Source of the DNA: Polaribacter atrinae
Lineage (GTDB): Bacteria > Bacteroidota > Bacteroidia > Flavobacteriales > Flavobacteriaceae
NCBI RefSeq assembly: GCF_038023995.1
Contig: NZ_CP150660.1
Span: 2,850,501-2,914,500, forward strand
Direction: 5' to 3'
Length of the DNA stretch: 64,000 bases
The translations under genes were made by a program, and so were the position numbers. The notes beneath the pieces were generated by a model. The model searched no databases. It saw only the letters and a program-made list of their open reading frames with translations, and was not told where the DNA came from. Shown in pieces: positions 56,401-64,000 of this stretch (the stretch's first letter is position 1; each line of letters begins with the position of its first letter).

Positions 56401-57285
56401 AATTTAGACAAAGAATTTAAGATAGCATTACAAATACCAATTACCAAAATAAACCCGAAGGATAAGTCTATAGAAACCATTTCTTGGAAACATTTTAATC
56501 AACAAGAAAATTTATCTGCAGACAAAAAAAATGTATTAATTTTTAGTGATGAAGAAAATTTTGCGGCTGCAAATCAAATTTTAGAACATAATAATTATAA
56601 TTTAATCTTTGAAAACTCTGCAAATAACTTAAACTCGATTACCAAACAAATTCAGATACATATTGTTGTAATCTATCAAGTTTCTTTCTCTAAAGATCTT
56701 TTATATTTTATTAATAATTCTGATGTAACAAAAAATAAGAAAATTGCTATAATTTATATATCAGAAGAGATTAATTACGAACTAAGAGAACAATCGATTG
56801 AGTTTGGTGTAGACACTCTTATTCAGCTTCCTGTAAGTGAATCTTTTATTCTAAAAAAAATAGACTCTTTAATAAATAGAAAAAATATTTCTATTGAAGA
56901 AAATAAATTTCAAGAAAAAATATTCGATATTTTAACAGGTAAAGATCTTGTTTTAACGGCTAATGATAAATTATTAAAAAAGAGTTTAGAGGTTATAAAG
57001 AAAGAATTACATAACTCTTCTTTTAATGTAGAAATGTTGGTAGATTTATTAGATGTTTCTAGGGTAAAGTGTTATCGATTATTTAAAGAAAGGTTAAAAC
57101 AATCTCCTTCAGATGTAATTATGTCTCTTAGATTACAAAAAGCAGAAGCTTTGTTAAAAACTAAGAAATTAAACATCTCTGAAATAAGTTTTGAGTGCGG
57201 TTATAACGATCCAAAGTATTTTGGAAAAGCATTTAAAAAGTATTTTGGTAAAAGTCCTAAAGAATTTAAAGATCAATTTAGCTAA
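53458..57285 (+). CDS. Hybrid two-component-type regulator with degenerate kinase and receiver, AraC output
   Basis: 1275 aa, built like the hybrid two-component systems (HTCS) that control SusC/SusD loci. Order: signal peptide; periplasmic two-component-propeller sensor (about 20-615, many WIA/G repeats such as GGLWIATWDGLNYFDGY); Y_Y_Y domain (about 625-705); membrane helix 715-734; coiled coil (about 740-800); kinase-like region (about 800-1015); receiver-like region (about 1024-1145); AraC helix-turn-helix (about 1165-1275, MLVDLLDVSRVKCYRLFKER). The kinase H-box SHEFRTPL is replaced by LSEFQEPV with Ser808 for His, and the Gly boxes are gone. The receiver lacks its phospho-Asp (Tyr1073) and the conserved Lys. 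It probably acts as a one-molecule sensor-activator. ATG 53467 is an alternative start. Confidence 0.9.
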   Translation: MYTMTRVVLFFFFITLQTFSQQIKFDNFSIYEGLSNNSVKDIENDINGGLWIATWDGLNYFDGYTFTSFKHDINNNHSIAGNYISKVKQDIKGTIWIITEDTKISRYLGNKKFKNYTFKNKPIDISVTKDGNILVHTKNNCYEFVAGQFQETNRIISKTNNNALNNILLTKYPNIIINDVLKDKTGNIWYATRKNGLFIIKNILDKANKYHIENYTKDPYSKESFKSNEVETLHEDYFGNIWLGLKDGGISMAYSNSDKIASIVPHPINSPNIPNETLRAITKDLEGKLWLGYYTKGLYNYNSTSKNYKEFIIKEATNEPDWKRIRSLFTASDGTIWAGTYAGIIRIKKNGDYNLYNSKNNINIPNNRNYSIYEDNNKQLWVACWGGVAKFNLITNNFESFIGQDLIRKYHIRNLKFIDNELILATENNGLQLLDISKGKLKTIETQNNLSHYHKEQKSNLKSNNKGLKLIDIKNGELQSINTNKGLLSNSIYAVYKDEKTNYYWIASLGGLSVFSKEKGIIKNITEKEGLPSQLIYGVLDHKEQVWLSTTKGIVVIDKKSFEVKTFHPKGGWQVSEFSEGAYYQDAKGDLFFGGINGLNYFNPSNIQFNNTKAKIKLLVDDNENYSPKIIKSHNKNQISIDLIPIRFPKKTEKNIYYKLEGLDSIWTLLDINNKINYQNLTSGNYNFLLKEGKENDEELFFSLQIKKAFYKTNLFYVLLSVFILITAIILIYLKNLRTKSLQKDLEKKILIRTNVIENQKKDLEVINNQLDEKNKEILRQKETLLKLHNNLKNEDFEVEKFKTFVLSEFQEPVSKILKTANCLSENSHDKKTILEETNKMVNLISEWNYLSHVKEIGAIKTSVINLFPVLKNSINKLEESLQNNKVDFNFNIDTSINWVEIDVLRFRLMLQYFFNDINKYSDNSSKLNLKINYKNSFVVVEISSNSDLLKNNWYSVLHYSPYFKALQTLLVDLKGKLINYNLDKEFKIALQIPITKINPKDKSIETISWKHFNQQENLSADKKNVLIFSDEENFAAANQILEHNNYNLIFENSANNLNSITKQIQIHIVVIYQVSFSKDLLYFINNSDVTKNKKIAIIYISEEINYELREQSIEFGVDTLIQLPVSESFILKKIDSLINRKNISIEENKFQEKIFDILTGKDLVLTANDKLLKKSLEVIKKELHNSSFNVEMLVDLLDVSRVKCYRLFKERLKQSPSDVIMSLRLQKAEALLKTKKLNISEISFECGYNDPKYFGKAFKKYFGKSPKEFKDQFS

Positions 57286-57462
57286 GTTGTTTGTTGCTGT
57301 AGGATTTTCTTAACGTTAGCTAATTGTTATTGTAACAAAACTACACCTAATCTGCTTCTTTTTCATCCCAATTTGAGTGATTAATACTCTTTGATGAAAC
57401 AAAAACACCCTAAGCAACACTTTCTGTAAATTAGTTTTACCACAATTTAAAAATCAAACTAG

Positions 57463-60432
57463 ATGAAAAAATATTATTTAATTTTAATACTTGCATTAGG
57501 CTTTACTTCCTATTCAATTGCGCAAGTTAACGTGTCTGGAACCGTAGTTTCTGATGCAGATGGAATACCAATACCTAATGTTTCTGTTGTTTTAAAAGGA
57601 CAGATTAATACAGGAACTGTAACAGATTTTGATGGAGTTTTCTCTATCAATTTAAATGATGAAAATGGCGTTTTAATATTTTCATATTTAGGTTATGAGA
57701 CTAAAGAAGTTCTTTATTCTGGAAACCAAAAATTAAATATTATTTTAAAAGAAGAAGCAAATTCTTTGGATGAAGTTGTTATAGTAGGTTATGGATCCCA
57801 AAAAAGATCTGATGTAACTGGAGCAATTTCTTCTGTAAAAAGTGAAGATTTTAATCAAGGAGTTGTTGCAAATGCTGGTCAACTTTTACAAGGTAAAGTT
57901 GCTGGTGTAAACGTATCTTCTTCTAGTGGTGAGCCTGGTGCTACACAAGATGTTGTTATTAGAGGTGTTGGTAGCTTACGTTCTGGTACAACTCCGCTTT
58001 ATATTGTAGATGGTTTTGCTTTAGATAATTCTGGTAATGGTATTGCTACTAATCCATTAAACTTTATAAACCCACAAGATATAGAAAGTATAGAAGTTTT
58101 AAAAGACGCTTCTTCAACTGCAATTTATGGTTCTAGAGCAGCCAATGGTGTTATTGTAATTACTACTAAAAAAGGAAAAAAAGGAAGAAACAAAGTAAAC
58201 ATAAACGTCTCTAGTGGTTTTTCTACGTTAGCAAATAAAGTTGATGTTTTTACTGCTGATGAATTTAGAGCTAATGTAACTGCCGTAAATGGTACTTTAA
58301 TTGATGGAGGAGCATCTACAAATTGGCAAGATGAATTAACAAGAACTGCGGTGTCAAAAAACATTAACTTTTCTATGAGTGGAGGTACAGAAAATTCTTC
58401 TTATGCAGCTTCTGTAGGTGTCGATGATCAAGAGGGTATTTTAAGAAACAGTAACTTAAAACGTTATTCTGGTCGTTTAAATTTAACTCAAAAAGCAATT
58501 GACGATAAATTTAATGTTACTTTTAATTTAACAGCTACTAAATTAGACAATACTAGACCTAATTCTGGCAGTGTTGTAAGTGATATGTTAAGTCTTAATC
58601 CAACAGACTCTCCTTATGAAAATGGTGAATTAAAAGGAAATTTAAGTAACGATATTTTAAATCCTTTTATTGGAGAAATAATTTATGGAGATTACACAAA
58701 TAACAACCGTATTTTGGCTAATATTTCTCCTTCTTATAAAATTGCAAAAGGTTTAACTTATAAATTAAATGTTGGTGTAGATTATTCTATTACAGAAAGA
58801 GATGTGCAATACATGCCTTATGCAACAGAAACAAATACAACTTTAGGTAGCTTAAATACAGCTACAACTAAAAACAATAATACTCTTATAGAGAATACAT
58901 TAACATATAATTTTTATAAAAAATTAAGTAGTTTTACTTTTCTATTGGGATATACCTACCAACAAACTGAAGTAAATCAAAAACAATTTTATTTAGAAGG
59001 TTTTCCAGATAACGGAGTAGAGCCAAGATATCAAATAGAAACGGCAAACCAGCAAACAACTCAGTCTGCTTACGCTACTAAAAATGAGTTACAATCTTTC
59101 TTTGGTAGAGTAAATTATACTTTTAATGATAAATATTTAATGACTGCAACAATGCGTGCAGATGGTTCTTCTAAATTTGGAGAAAATAATAAATACGGAT
59201 ATTTTCCTTCTGTTGCCTTAGGATGGAACATTAATAAAGAAGGTTTCTTAAAAGATTCTGAAAACATCAACAACTTAAAATTAAGAGCAAGTTGGGGGCA
59301 AACTGGTAGTCAAGAAATTCCTTCTAAAATAACGCAAGCAAGTTATACAGAAAGTAATACTGACAACAACACATATCCATTAGACTCTAGTGCTTCTGAT
59401 CTAGGTGGTTACCCTTACGGATCTATATTTACACGTTTGGCAAACCCAGATATTCAGTGGGAAGTTTCTACACAAACCAATATTGGTTTAGATTTTGGTT
59501 TATTTCGTAACAAGTTAACAGGTACTGTAGATTATTTTAGTAAAGTTACAGACAATATTTTATTAGAGGTTTCTCCTACAGACCCTATTGTTCCAGTTTC
59601 TAGTTATTGGACTAACATTCCTAATATGGAAATTAGAAACAACGGAGTTGAAATTGCCTTAGATTACAACAATACTATCAATAAAGACTTCTCTTATAAT
59701 ATTGGAGGTAACATTTCTATTACTAAAAACGAAGTTGTAAATTCTCCTTATCAAATATTAACAACAGGAGCCGCACAAGGTTCAGGACAAACAGGAGCTA
59801 CAATTAATGGTGTTTTAAACGGAGAAGCTATTGGTACTTTTTACGTTCAAGAGTTTATCGGAATTGGAGAGGATGGTTTAAATCAATTTACAGACATTAA
59901 TAATGATGGTGAAATTTTAGATGATGATCGTATTGTAGCAGGTAATGCCTTGCCAGATTATATTTATGCATTCTACTTAAATTTTAACTACAAAAAATTC
60001 GATTTAGGTTTAAACTTTAATGGAGCTGGTGGTAATAAAATTTACAACCACGTTGCTATGTCTTCTTTTAACAAAGGGAATTTAGCCAATTCTTTTAACA
60101 CAACAGGTAGAGCTGTAGAATATTTAGATGAATCAGCAACAAATTCTAACTTAGTTTCTACAAGATATTTAGAAGACGGAGATTTTTTAAGATTAAACAA
60201 TGCAACTTTAGCATACAATTTTACACCAGAAGCATTAGGTCTTGGAGATAATATTAAAAATCTTCGTTTATCAATTACAGGTCAAAATTTATTTGTGATA
60301 ACAGATTACAGTGGTTTCGATCCAGAAATTAATACAGGAAGTCCTGTTGGAGGTATTCAAACTTTTGGTATTGACTATTACAGTTACCCAAAAAGTAGAA
60401 CTATCCTTTTAAGTCTAAATGTAGAATTTTAA
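57463..60432 (+). CDS. SusC/RagA-family TonB-dependent outer-membrane transporter
   Basis: 989 aa. Signal peptide ending IAQ, then a carboxypeptidase-regulatory-like domain (VNVSGTVVSDADGIPIPNVS, DFDGVFSI, YLGYETKEV), TonB-box/linker LDEVVIVGYGSQKRSDVTGA, plug domain with LLQGKVAGVNV, GVGSLRSGTTPLYIVDGF and IYGSRAANGVIVITTKKG, and a large C-terminal barrel ending in NVEF. Imports a large ligand bound by the SusD partner, energised by TonB-ExbBD. It lies 177 bp after the regulator. The substrate class is inferred from the neighbouring phosphatase and phosphodiesterase. Confidence 0.96.
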   Translation: MKKYYLILILALGFTSYSIAQVNVSGTVVSDADGIPIPNVSVVLKGQINTGTVTDFDGVFSINLNDENGVLIFSYLGYETKEVLYSGNQKLNIILKEEANSLDEVVIVGYGSQKRSDVTGAISSVKSEDFNQGVVANAGQLLQGKVAGVNVSSSSGEPGATQDVVIRGVGSLRSGTTPLYIVDGFALDNSGNGIATNPLNFINPQDIESIEVLKDASSTAIYGSRAANGVIVITTKKGKKGRNKVNINVSSGFSTLANKVDVFTADEFRANVTAVNGTLIDGGASTNWQDELTRTAVSKNINFSMSGGTENSSYAASVGVDDQEGILRNSNLKRYSGRLNLTQKAIDDKFNVTFNLTATKLDNTRPNSGSVVSDMLSLNPTDSPYENGELKGNLSNDILNPFIGEIIYGDYTNNNRILANISPSYKIAKGLTYKLNVGVDYSITERDVQYMPYATETNTTLGSLNTATTKNNNTLIENTLTYNFYKKLSSFTFLLGYTYQQTEVNQKQFYLEGFPDNGVEPRYQIETANQQTTQSAYATKNELQSFFGRVNYTFNDKYLMTATMRADGSSKFGENNKYGYFPSVALGWNINKEGFLKDSENINNLKLRASWGQTGSQEIPSKITQASYTESNTDNNTYPLDSSASDLGGYPYGSIFTRLANPDIQWEVSTQTNIGLDFGLFRNKLTGTVDYFSKVTDNILLEVSPTDPIVPVSSYWTNIPNMEIRNNGVEIALDYNNTINKDFSYNIGGNISITKNEVVNSPYQILTTGAAQGSGQTGATINGVLNGEAIGTFYVQEFIGIGEDGLNQFTDINNDGEILDDDRIVAGNALPDYIYAFYLNFNYKKFDLGLNFNGAGGNKIYNHVAMSSFNKGNLANSFNTTGRAVEYLDESATNSNLVSTRYLEDGDFLRLNNATLAYNFTPEALGLGDNIKNLRLSITGQNLFVITDYSGFDPEINTGSPVGGIQTFGIDYYSYPKSRTILLSLNVEF

Positions 60433-60442
60433 TAAGACAAAA

Positions 60443-62188
60443 ATGAAAAACATAATAAAAAACACAGTATTTGCAATTAGCATTCTATTAATGTCTAGCT
60501 GTAGTGATTTAAAAGAAGAAGTTTTAGATGAATCTTTAACAGGTGCTGGACAAGCAGAAGCAATTAGTGGAGCAATTGCACCTGCGTACGGACAGATTGC
60601 TTGGACTTGGAGACACACAAACTATTACGGTTTACAATTAATACCAAGTGATGAGGCAATTTTACCTTACAGAGGAGGAACAGACTGGTATGATGGTGGT
60701 AAATTTTTAGCAGCTCATTCTCATTCTATAACTTCTACAAATGATTTGGTAAAAAGTGCTTGGACAGAACTTACAATAAATATTTCTAGAACATTAACAG
60801 CTATAGAAGTTCTTACACCAATGGCTGAAGAAGGAAATACAGAAGCAGAAAGTGCACTTTACGAAATGAAAGCGCTTAGAGCTTATTTAAATATGTTAAC
60901 TTTAGATAGTTGGGGACTTGCATTTAAAAAAGAATCTTCTAGTGAAAATTCAGAAATTCTTAGAGGACAAGATGCAATAGATTATATAGAAAGCGAATTG
61001 TTATCTGTTGTTGATGTGATAAATACTGATAAAGGTTCTGGTAGAATGACACAATCTGCCGTTTGGGGATTTTTAGCAAGATTAAATCTAAATGCTGCTG
61101 TATATAGAGATCCTTACGGAACTCCTAATTTTACAACTGAAGACATGGATAAAGTGGTAGAATATACAGATAACATTATCAATTCTGGTAAATTTTCTTT
61201 ATCTCCAGAATATTTCGAATTATTTAATGATAGTAATAGTGATAATGCAGAATTAATTTTTGCTTTAGATCAACGTGGCGTTTTAAAGAATGAACACAGT
61301 CGTTGGGCTTATTGGTCTTTACCCGGTTCTATGTTTCCTAGACCAGAATTTACAAGTGCAGATGGTACAGATGGACCTGCAATTACATCAGATTTTTATC
61401 AAACTTGGGTAGATGCTTATGGTAGTGTAGATCCTGCTGATGCAGATCCTAGATTTCTTCAAAAAAACACCCAAGAAGTTGCTTATGGTATAGATGATCT
61501 TACAGGTCTTTCTCCTTTAAATGATGAGGATAATTACTATTGTGTAGAAGCAGAAGATTTTGAAATAGACAGAGGTATTTTACGAGGCGTAACTTGGGCA
61601 GCCAGAAAAGATGAAAATGGTGCATTTTACACTTGTGATGATGGCTACAGAATTTATCCTGTAAAACAAATTAAAGGAAATGGTGTAGATAAAAACGTAG
61701 ATTATGTAGACCTTACTTTACAAGTAGATTTTACAAATGAAGGTAGAGCACATCATGCTGGTTATCGAGTTTCTAAGTATCAATTTAGTCACACTTCTAA
61801 TAACGGAAATAATTACAGTAGTGTAGATTTAGTATTAATGCGTTATGCAGAAATTTACATGATGCGTGCAGAAGCAAAATTGAGAAAAGGAGACGCAGCA
61901 GCAGCTTTAGCAGATGTAAATATTGTTAAAACTTCAAGAACTGCTCGTGAGCCAATTCCTAGTGCACTTTCATCAATAGATTTAGATGTTTTATACAGAG
62001 AGCTTGGTTTCGAATTTTATTGGGAAGGTTTAAGGAGAACAAATCAAATCCGTTTTAGTCATTATGAAGATTCGTGGACAGAAAAAACAGATACAGATGT
62101 AAATAATAGGTTATTTCCTATTCCGCAAGTAGCTATAGATGGAGCTTCTAACACGCCAGGGTATTTAGAACAAAATAAAGGATATTAG
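60443..62188 (+). CDS. SusD/RagB-family nutrient-binding lipoprotein
   Basis: 581 aa. Lipobox LLMSSC with Cys20. The helical SusD fold is indicated by ALYEMKALRAYLNMLTLDSW (TPR-like), GSGRMTQSAVWGFLARLNLN, and the C-terminal LMRYAEIYMMRAEAKLRKGD, ELGFEFYWEGLRRTNQIRF and LFPIPQVAID. These are standard family motifs. Caps the SusC barrel on the outside and binds the substrate. Starts 10 bp after SusC; followed by a terminator at 62208. Confidence 0.95.
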   Translation: MKNIIKNTVFAISILLMSSCSDLKEEVLDESLTGAGQAEAISGAIAPAYGQIAWTWRHTNYYGLQLIPSDEAILPYRGGTDWYDGGKFLAAHSHSITSTNDLVKSAWTELTINISRTLTAIEVLTPMAEEGNTEAESALYEMKALRAYLNMLTLDSWGLAFKKESSSENSEILRGQDAIDYIESELLSVVDVINTDKGSGRMTQSAVWGFLARLNLNAAVYRDPYGTPNFTTEDMDKVVEYTDNIINSGKFSLSPEYFELFNDSNSDNAELIFALDQRGVLKNEHSRWAYWSLPGSMFPRPEFTSADGTDGPAITSDFYQTWVDAYGSVDPADADPRFLQKNTQEVAYGIDDLTGLSPLNDEDNYYCVEAEDFEIDRGILRGVTWAARKDENGAFYTCDDGYRIYPVKQIKGNGVDKNVDYVDLTLQVDFTNEGRAHHAGYRVSKYQFSHTSNNGNNYSSVDLVLMRYAEIYMMRAEAKLRKGDAAAALADVNIVKTSRTAREPIPSALSSIDLDVLYRELGFEFYWEGLRRTNQIRFSHYEDSWTEKTDTDVNNRLFPIPQVAIDGASNTPGYLEQNKGY

Positions 62189-62207
62189 TTGTTTATTGTT
62201 TTATTTT

Positions 62208-62242
62208 AAGGGAGCTCTTCTAGAAAAATAGCTCCCTTTTTC
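62208..62242 (+). terminator. Terminator after SusD
   Basis: Stem AAGGGAGCT / AGCTCCCTT with a 13-nt loop, then a T tract. It partly separates susCD from the phosphatase gene, so the two sets may be expressed at different levels. Confidence 0.85.
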
Positions 62243-62285
62243 TATTTTAATATTAATAAAAATATACTTTCAAATTTTTTGAAAA

Positions 62286-63389
62286 ATGAAGAAAATTATA
62301 ATACTGAGTTTAATTTCTATGTTTTACATAGGATGTGAAAAAAAATCAGAAAAAAGAAACCAAGAAGAACCGTTAAATATCATTTTTATGATTGGTGACG
62401 GTATGGGACTTGCCCAAATTTCTACTGCTTTTTATTTTGGAAAAGAAACGCCTAATTTTGAGCAATTTAAAAATATTGGTTTTATAAAAACACCAAGTAC
62501 AAGTCATACAATTACAGATTCTGCAGCAGGTGCTACTGCTTTTTCAACAGGAGAAAAAACATATAAAAGAGCCATTGGTATGTCTAAAGATAGTTTGCCT
62601 TTGCCTACAATTTTAGAAACTTTACAAAAAAAAGATTATCAGACTGGTTTTGTAACTTTAACACCAGTTACACATGCAACTCCTGCTTCTTTTTATGCAC
62701 ATGTAAAAGATAGAGACTTACATGAAGACATCGCTTTAGATTTAGTAAAATCTAATGTAGATTTTTTTGTTGGTGGAGGTTTAAAATACTTAAAACGTAG
62801 AACTGATAAAAAAGATTTATATACAGCGTTAATTGCAAAAAACTACAAATTAGATTCTGTGAGTTTATCAAAGTTTGATGTAAACAAAAAGAACGGATAT
62901 TTACTAGCCGAAGAAGGTTTGCCTTCTAAAACAGAGGGTAGAAAAAGTTTTTTACAAGATGCAACTCAATTAGGTTTAGATTATTTTACTAAGAAAGGAA
63001 AACCATTCTTTTTTATGATAGAAGGTTCTTATATAGATTGGGGAGGGCATGCAATGGATGCAGAGTTATTAAAACAAGAAGTCTTAGATTTTGACAAAAC
63101 AATTGGTGTGGTTTTAAGATACATAAAAAAACATCCAAATACACTTTTAGTGGTTACTGCAGATCATGAAACAGGAGGTGTTAGTATTGGTAAATCTTAT
63201 ATGATAGATGAAGAAACCGGAGAAAAATCTGAAGAAGTAGATAATGTTTCTATTAATTTTAACAACGATCAACATAGTGGAACTTTAATTCCTGTTTTTG
63301 CAAAAGGGAAAGGTTCAGAAAACTTTCAAGGTATTTATGAAAATAATGAAATTTACCATAAAATGTTTAAAGCAATCAATAATAAATAA
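62286..63389 (+). CDS. Lipoprotein alkaline phosphatase (PhoA family)
   Basis: 367 aa, shorter than E. coli PhoA (471). Lipobox YIGC with Cys17, so it is membrane-anchored and exported. Metal and catalytic residues: IIFMIGDGMG (Asp38), the nucleophile Ser79 in TITDSAAGATAFSTG, TPVTHATPASFYAH, and the late zinc ligands in VTADHETGG and NDQHSGTLIPVFAKG. Hydrolyses phosphomonoesters to release phosphate. It is directly upstream of a phosphodiesterase-like gene (6-bp spacing). Confidence 0.93.
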   Translation: MKKIIILSLISMFYIGCEKKSEKRNQEEPLNIIFMIGDGMGLAQISTAFYFGKETPNFEQFKNIGFIKTPSTSHTITDSAAGATAFSTGEKTYKRAIGMSKDSLPLPTILETLQKKDYQTGFVTLTPVTHATPASFYAHVKDRDLHEDIALDLVKSNVDFFVGGGLKYLKRRTDKKDLYTALIAKNYKLDSVSLSKFDVNKKNGYLLAEEGLPSKTEGRKSFLQDATQLGLDYFTKKGKPFFFMIEGSYIDWGGHAMDAELLKQEVLDFDKTIGVVLRYIKKHPNTLLVVTADHETGGVSIGKSYMIDEETGEKSEEVDNVSINFNNDQHSGTLIPVFAKGKGSENFQGIYENNEIYHKMFKAINNK

Positions 63390-63395
63390 CTTAAA

Positions 63396-64000
63396 ATGAA
63401 ATTAAATATAAAAACGTTATTACTTGTAATTGCAGTCTTTTTGGGAGTAAAAAATAAAAGTATTGCTCAAAATAATGCAATTATTCATTCTCACAACGAT
63501 TACAATCAATCAGTACCTTTTTGGAATGCTTTTGCAAACGGAGCAACTTCTTTTGAAGCTGACATTTTTCTAAAAGACAACGATTTGTTTGTTGCTCATA
63601 ATTATGAAGATATTTCCCCATCAAAAACATTAGAAGCTTTATATCTAAAGCCATTAGAAACTGTTTTTAATATGGAGTACAAAAAGGAAGCACAATTAAT
63701 CCTTTTGATTGATATTAAATCTGATGCTATTAAAACCTTAGAAAAACTTATAGAAGTTCTAAAAAAACATACTTCTATAATTAACAATAAGCAGATTAAA
63801 ATTGTTGTTTCTGGAAACAGACCAAAAGCTAAAGATTATGTCAACTATCCTGATTTTATCTTTTTTGATTATCAAGAATTAGAAACTTCGGTTTCATCAG
63901 AAATTTGGAAAAAAATTGCTATGGTTAGTTTAGATTTTAAACAATTTTCTGAATGGAATGGAAAAGGAAGGTTAACACATGGTGATGAAAATCGAATTGT
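63396..64000 (+). CDS. GDPD/PI-PLC-superfamily phosphodiesterase, 3' end outside window
   Basis: Open from ATG 63396 to the right edge (201 codons). Signal peptide MKLNIKTLLLVIAVFLGVKN ending at IAQ. The mature start reads IIHSHNDYNQ, then GATSFEADIFLKDNDLFVAH and LILLIDIKSDA, matching the catalytic His, Glu/Asp metal site and second His of GDPD/PI-PLC-like phosphodiesterases. Probably cleaves glycerophosphodiesters or phosphoinositides outside the cell. Placed 6 bp after the alkaline phosphatase gene, it would supply its phosphomonoester substrate. Family assignment is by motif only; the C-terminus is not seen. Confidence 0.78.
   Translation, partial: MKLNIKTLLLVIAVFLGVKNKSIAQNNAIIHSHNDYNQSVPFWNAFANGATSFEADIFLKDNDLFVAHNYEDISPSKTLEALYLKPLETVFNMEYKKEAQLILLIDIKSDAIKTLEKLIEVLKKHTSIINNKQIKIVVSGNRPKAKDYVNYPDFIFFDYQELETSVSSEIWKKIAMVSLDFKQFSEWNGKGRLTHGDENRI

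Overview
The window is a low-GC, gene-dense chromosome segment from a member of the Flavobacteriaceae (Bacteroidota), most like marine Polaribacter/Tenacibaculum-type bacteria. Support: Bacteroidota-type promoters (TTTG, about 19 bp, TAnnTTTG) and few visible Shine-Dalgarno sites; a SusC/SusD pair; OmpA with thrombospondin type-3 calcium repeats; an isolated atpD-atpC pair; EF-Ts of about 320 aa; standalone MnmD; and dispersed palindromes of a type I associate with flavobacterial genomes. The species assignment is inference.

Layout. 1-2.8 kb: a RecB/AddA-like helicase-nuclease cut by the left edge. 3.1-6.5 kb: OmpA-like protein, then ATP synthase beta and epsilon. 6.9-11.8 kb: a lipoprotein, a membrane protein, a NarX-type kinase and its LuxR-type regulator, then rbfA, a LolC/E-like permease and another lipoprotein. 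12-18.6 kb: dusB, an EF-hand protein, lepA, an FAD oxidoreductase, a zinc peptidase and asparaginase. 18.8-21.1 kb: an ExbB-X-ExbD-ExbD energiser operon. 21.2-31.6 kb: envelope protein, PAP2-like protein, rpoN, asnS, an MMPL exporter, frr, pyrH, tsf and rpsB; 31.7-32.6 kb: rpsI and rplM. 32.9-35.3 kb: a GH2 glycosidase broken by one in-frame stop. 35.6-48.1 kb: ilvE, two redox-type lipoproteins, mnmD, a glycosyltransferase/flippase pair, ruvC, a four-helix-bundle gene flanked by inverted repeats, hemW, a cyclase, corA, small conserved genes, a folate ligase and adenine deaminase. 48.1-51.4 kb: a repeat-rich stretch with a PhnA-like gene and a BlaI/BlaR1 pair. 51.4-53 kb: an M20 dipeptidase and tRNA-Leu(UAG).

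From 53.4 kb to the right edge lies the main accessory locus: a hybrid two-component-type regulator (1275 aa), SusC, SusD, a lipoprotein alkaline phosphatase and a GDPD/PI-PLC-like phosphodiesterase that runs off the window. The regulator keeps its propeller sensor, membrane segment and AraC DNA-binding domain, but its kinase and receiver modules have lost the residues needed for phosphotransfer. Together the genes look like an uptake system for a phosphoester-containing substrate under a regulator that cannot signal by a normal phosphorelay. This is the best candidate for something undescribed.

Other notable points: BlaI operator palindromes placed exactly over the -33 and -7 elements; a perfect 11-bp inverted repeat over the rbfA -7 element; a CxxC insert in one ExbD; a candidate RNA structure upstream of rpsB; and four copies of one extragenic palindrome family.
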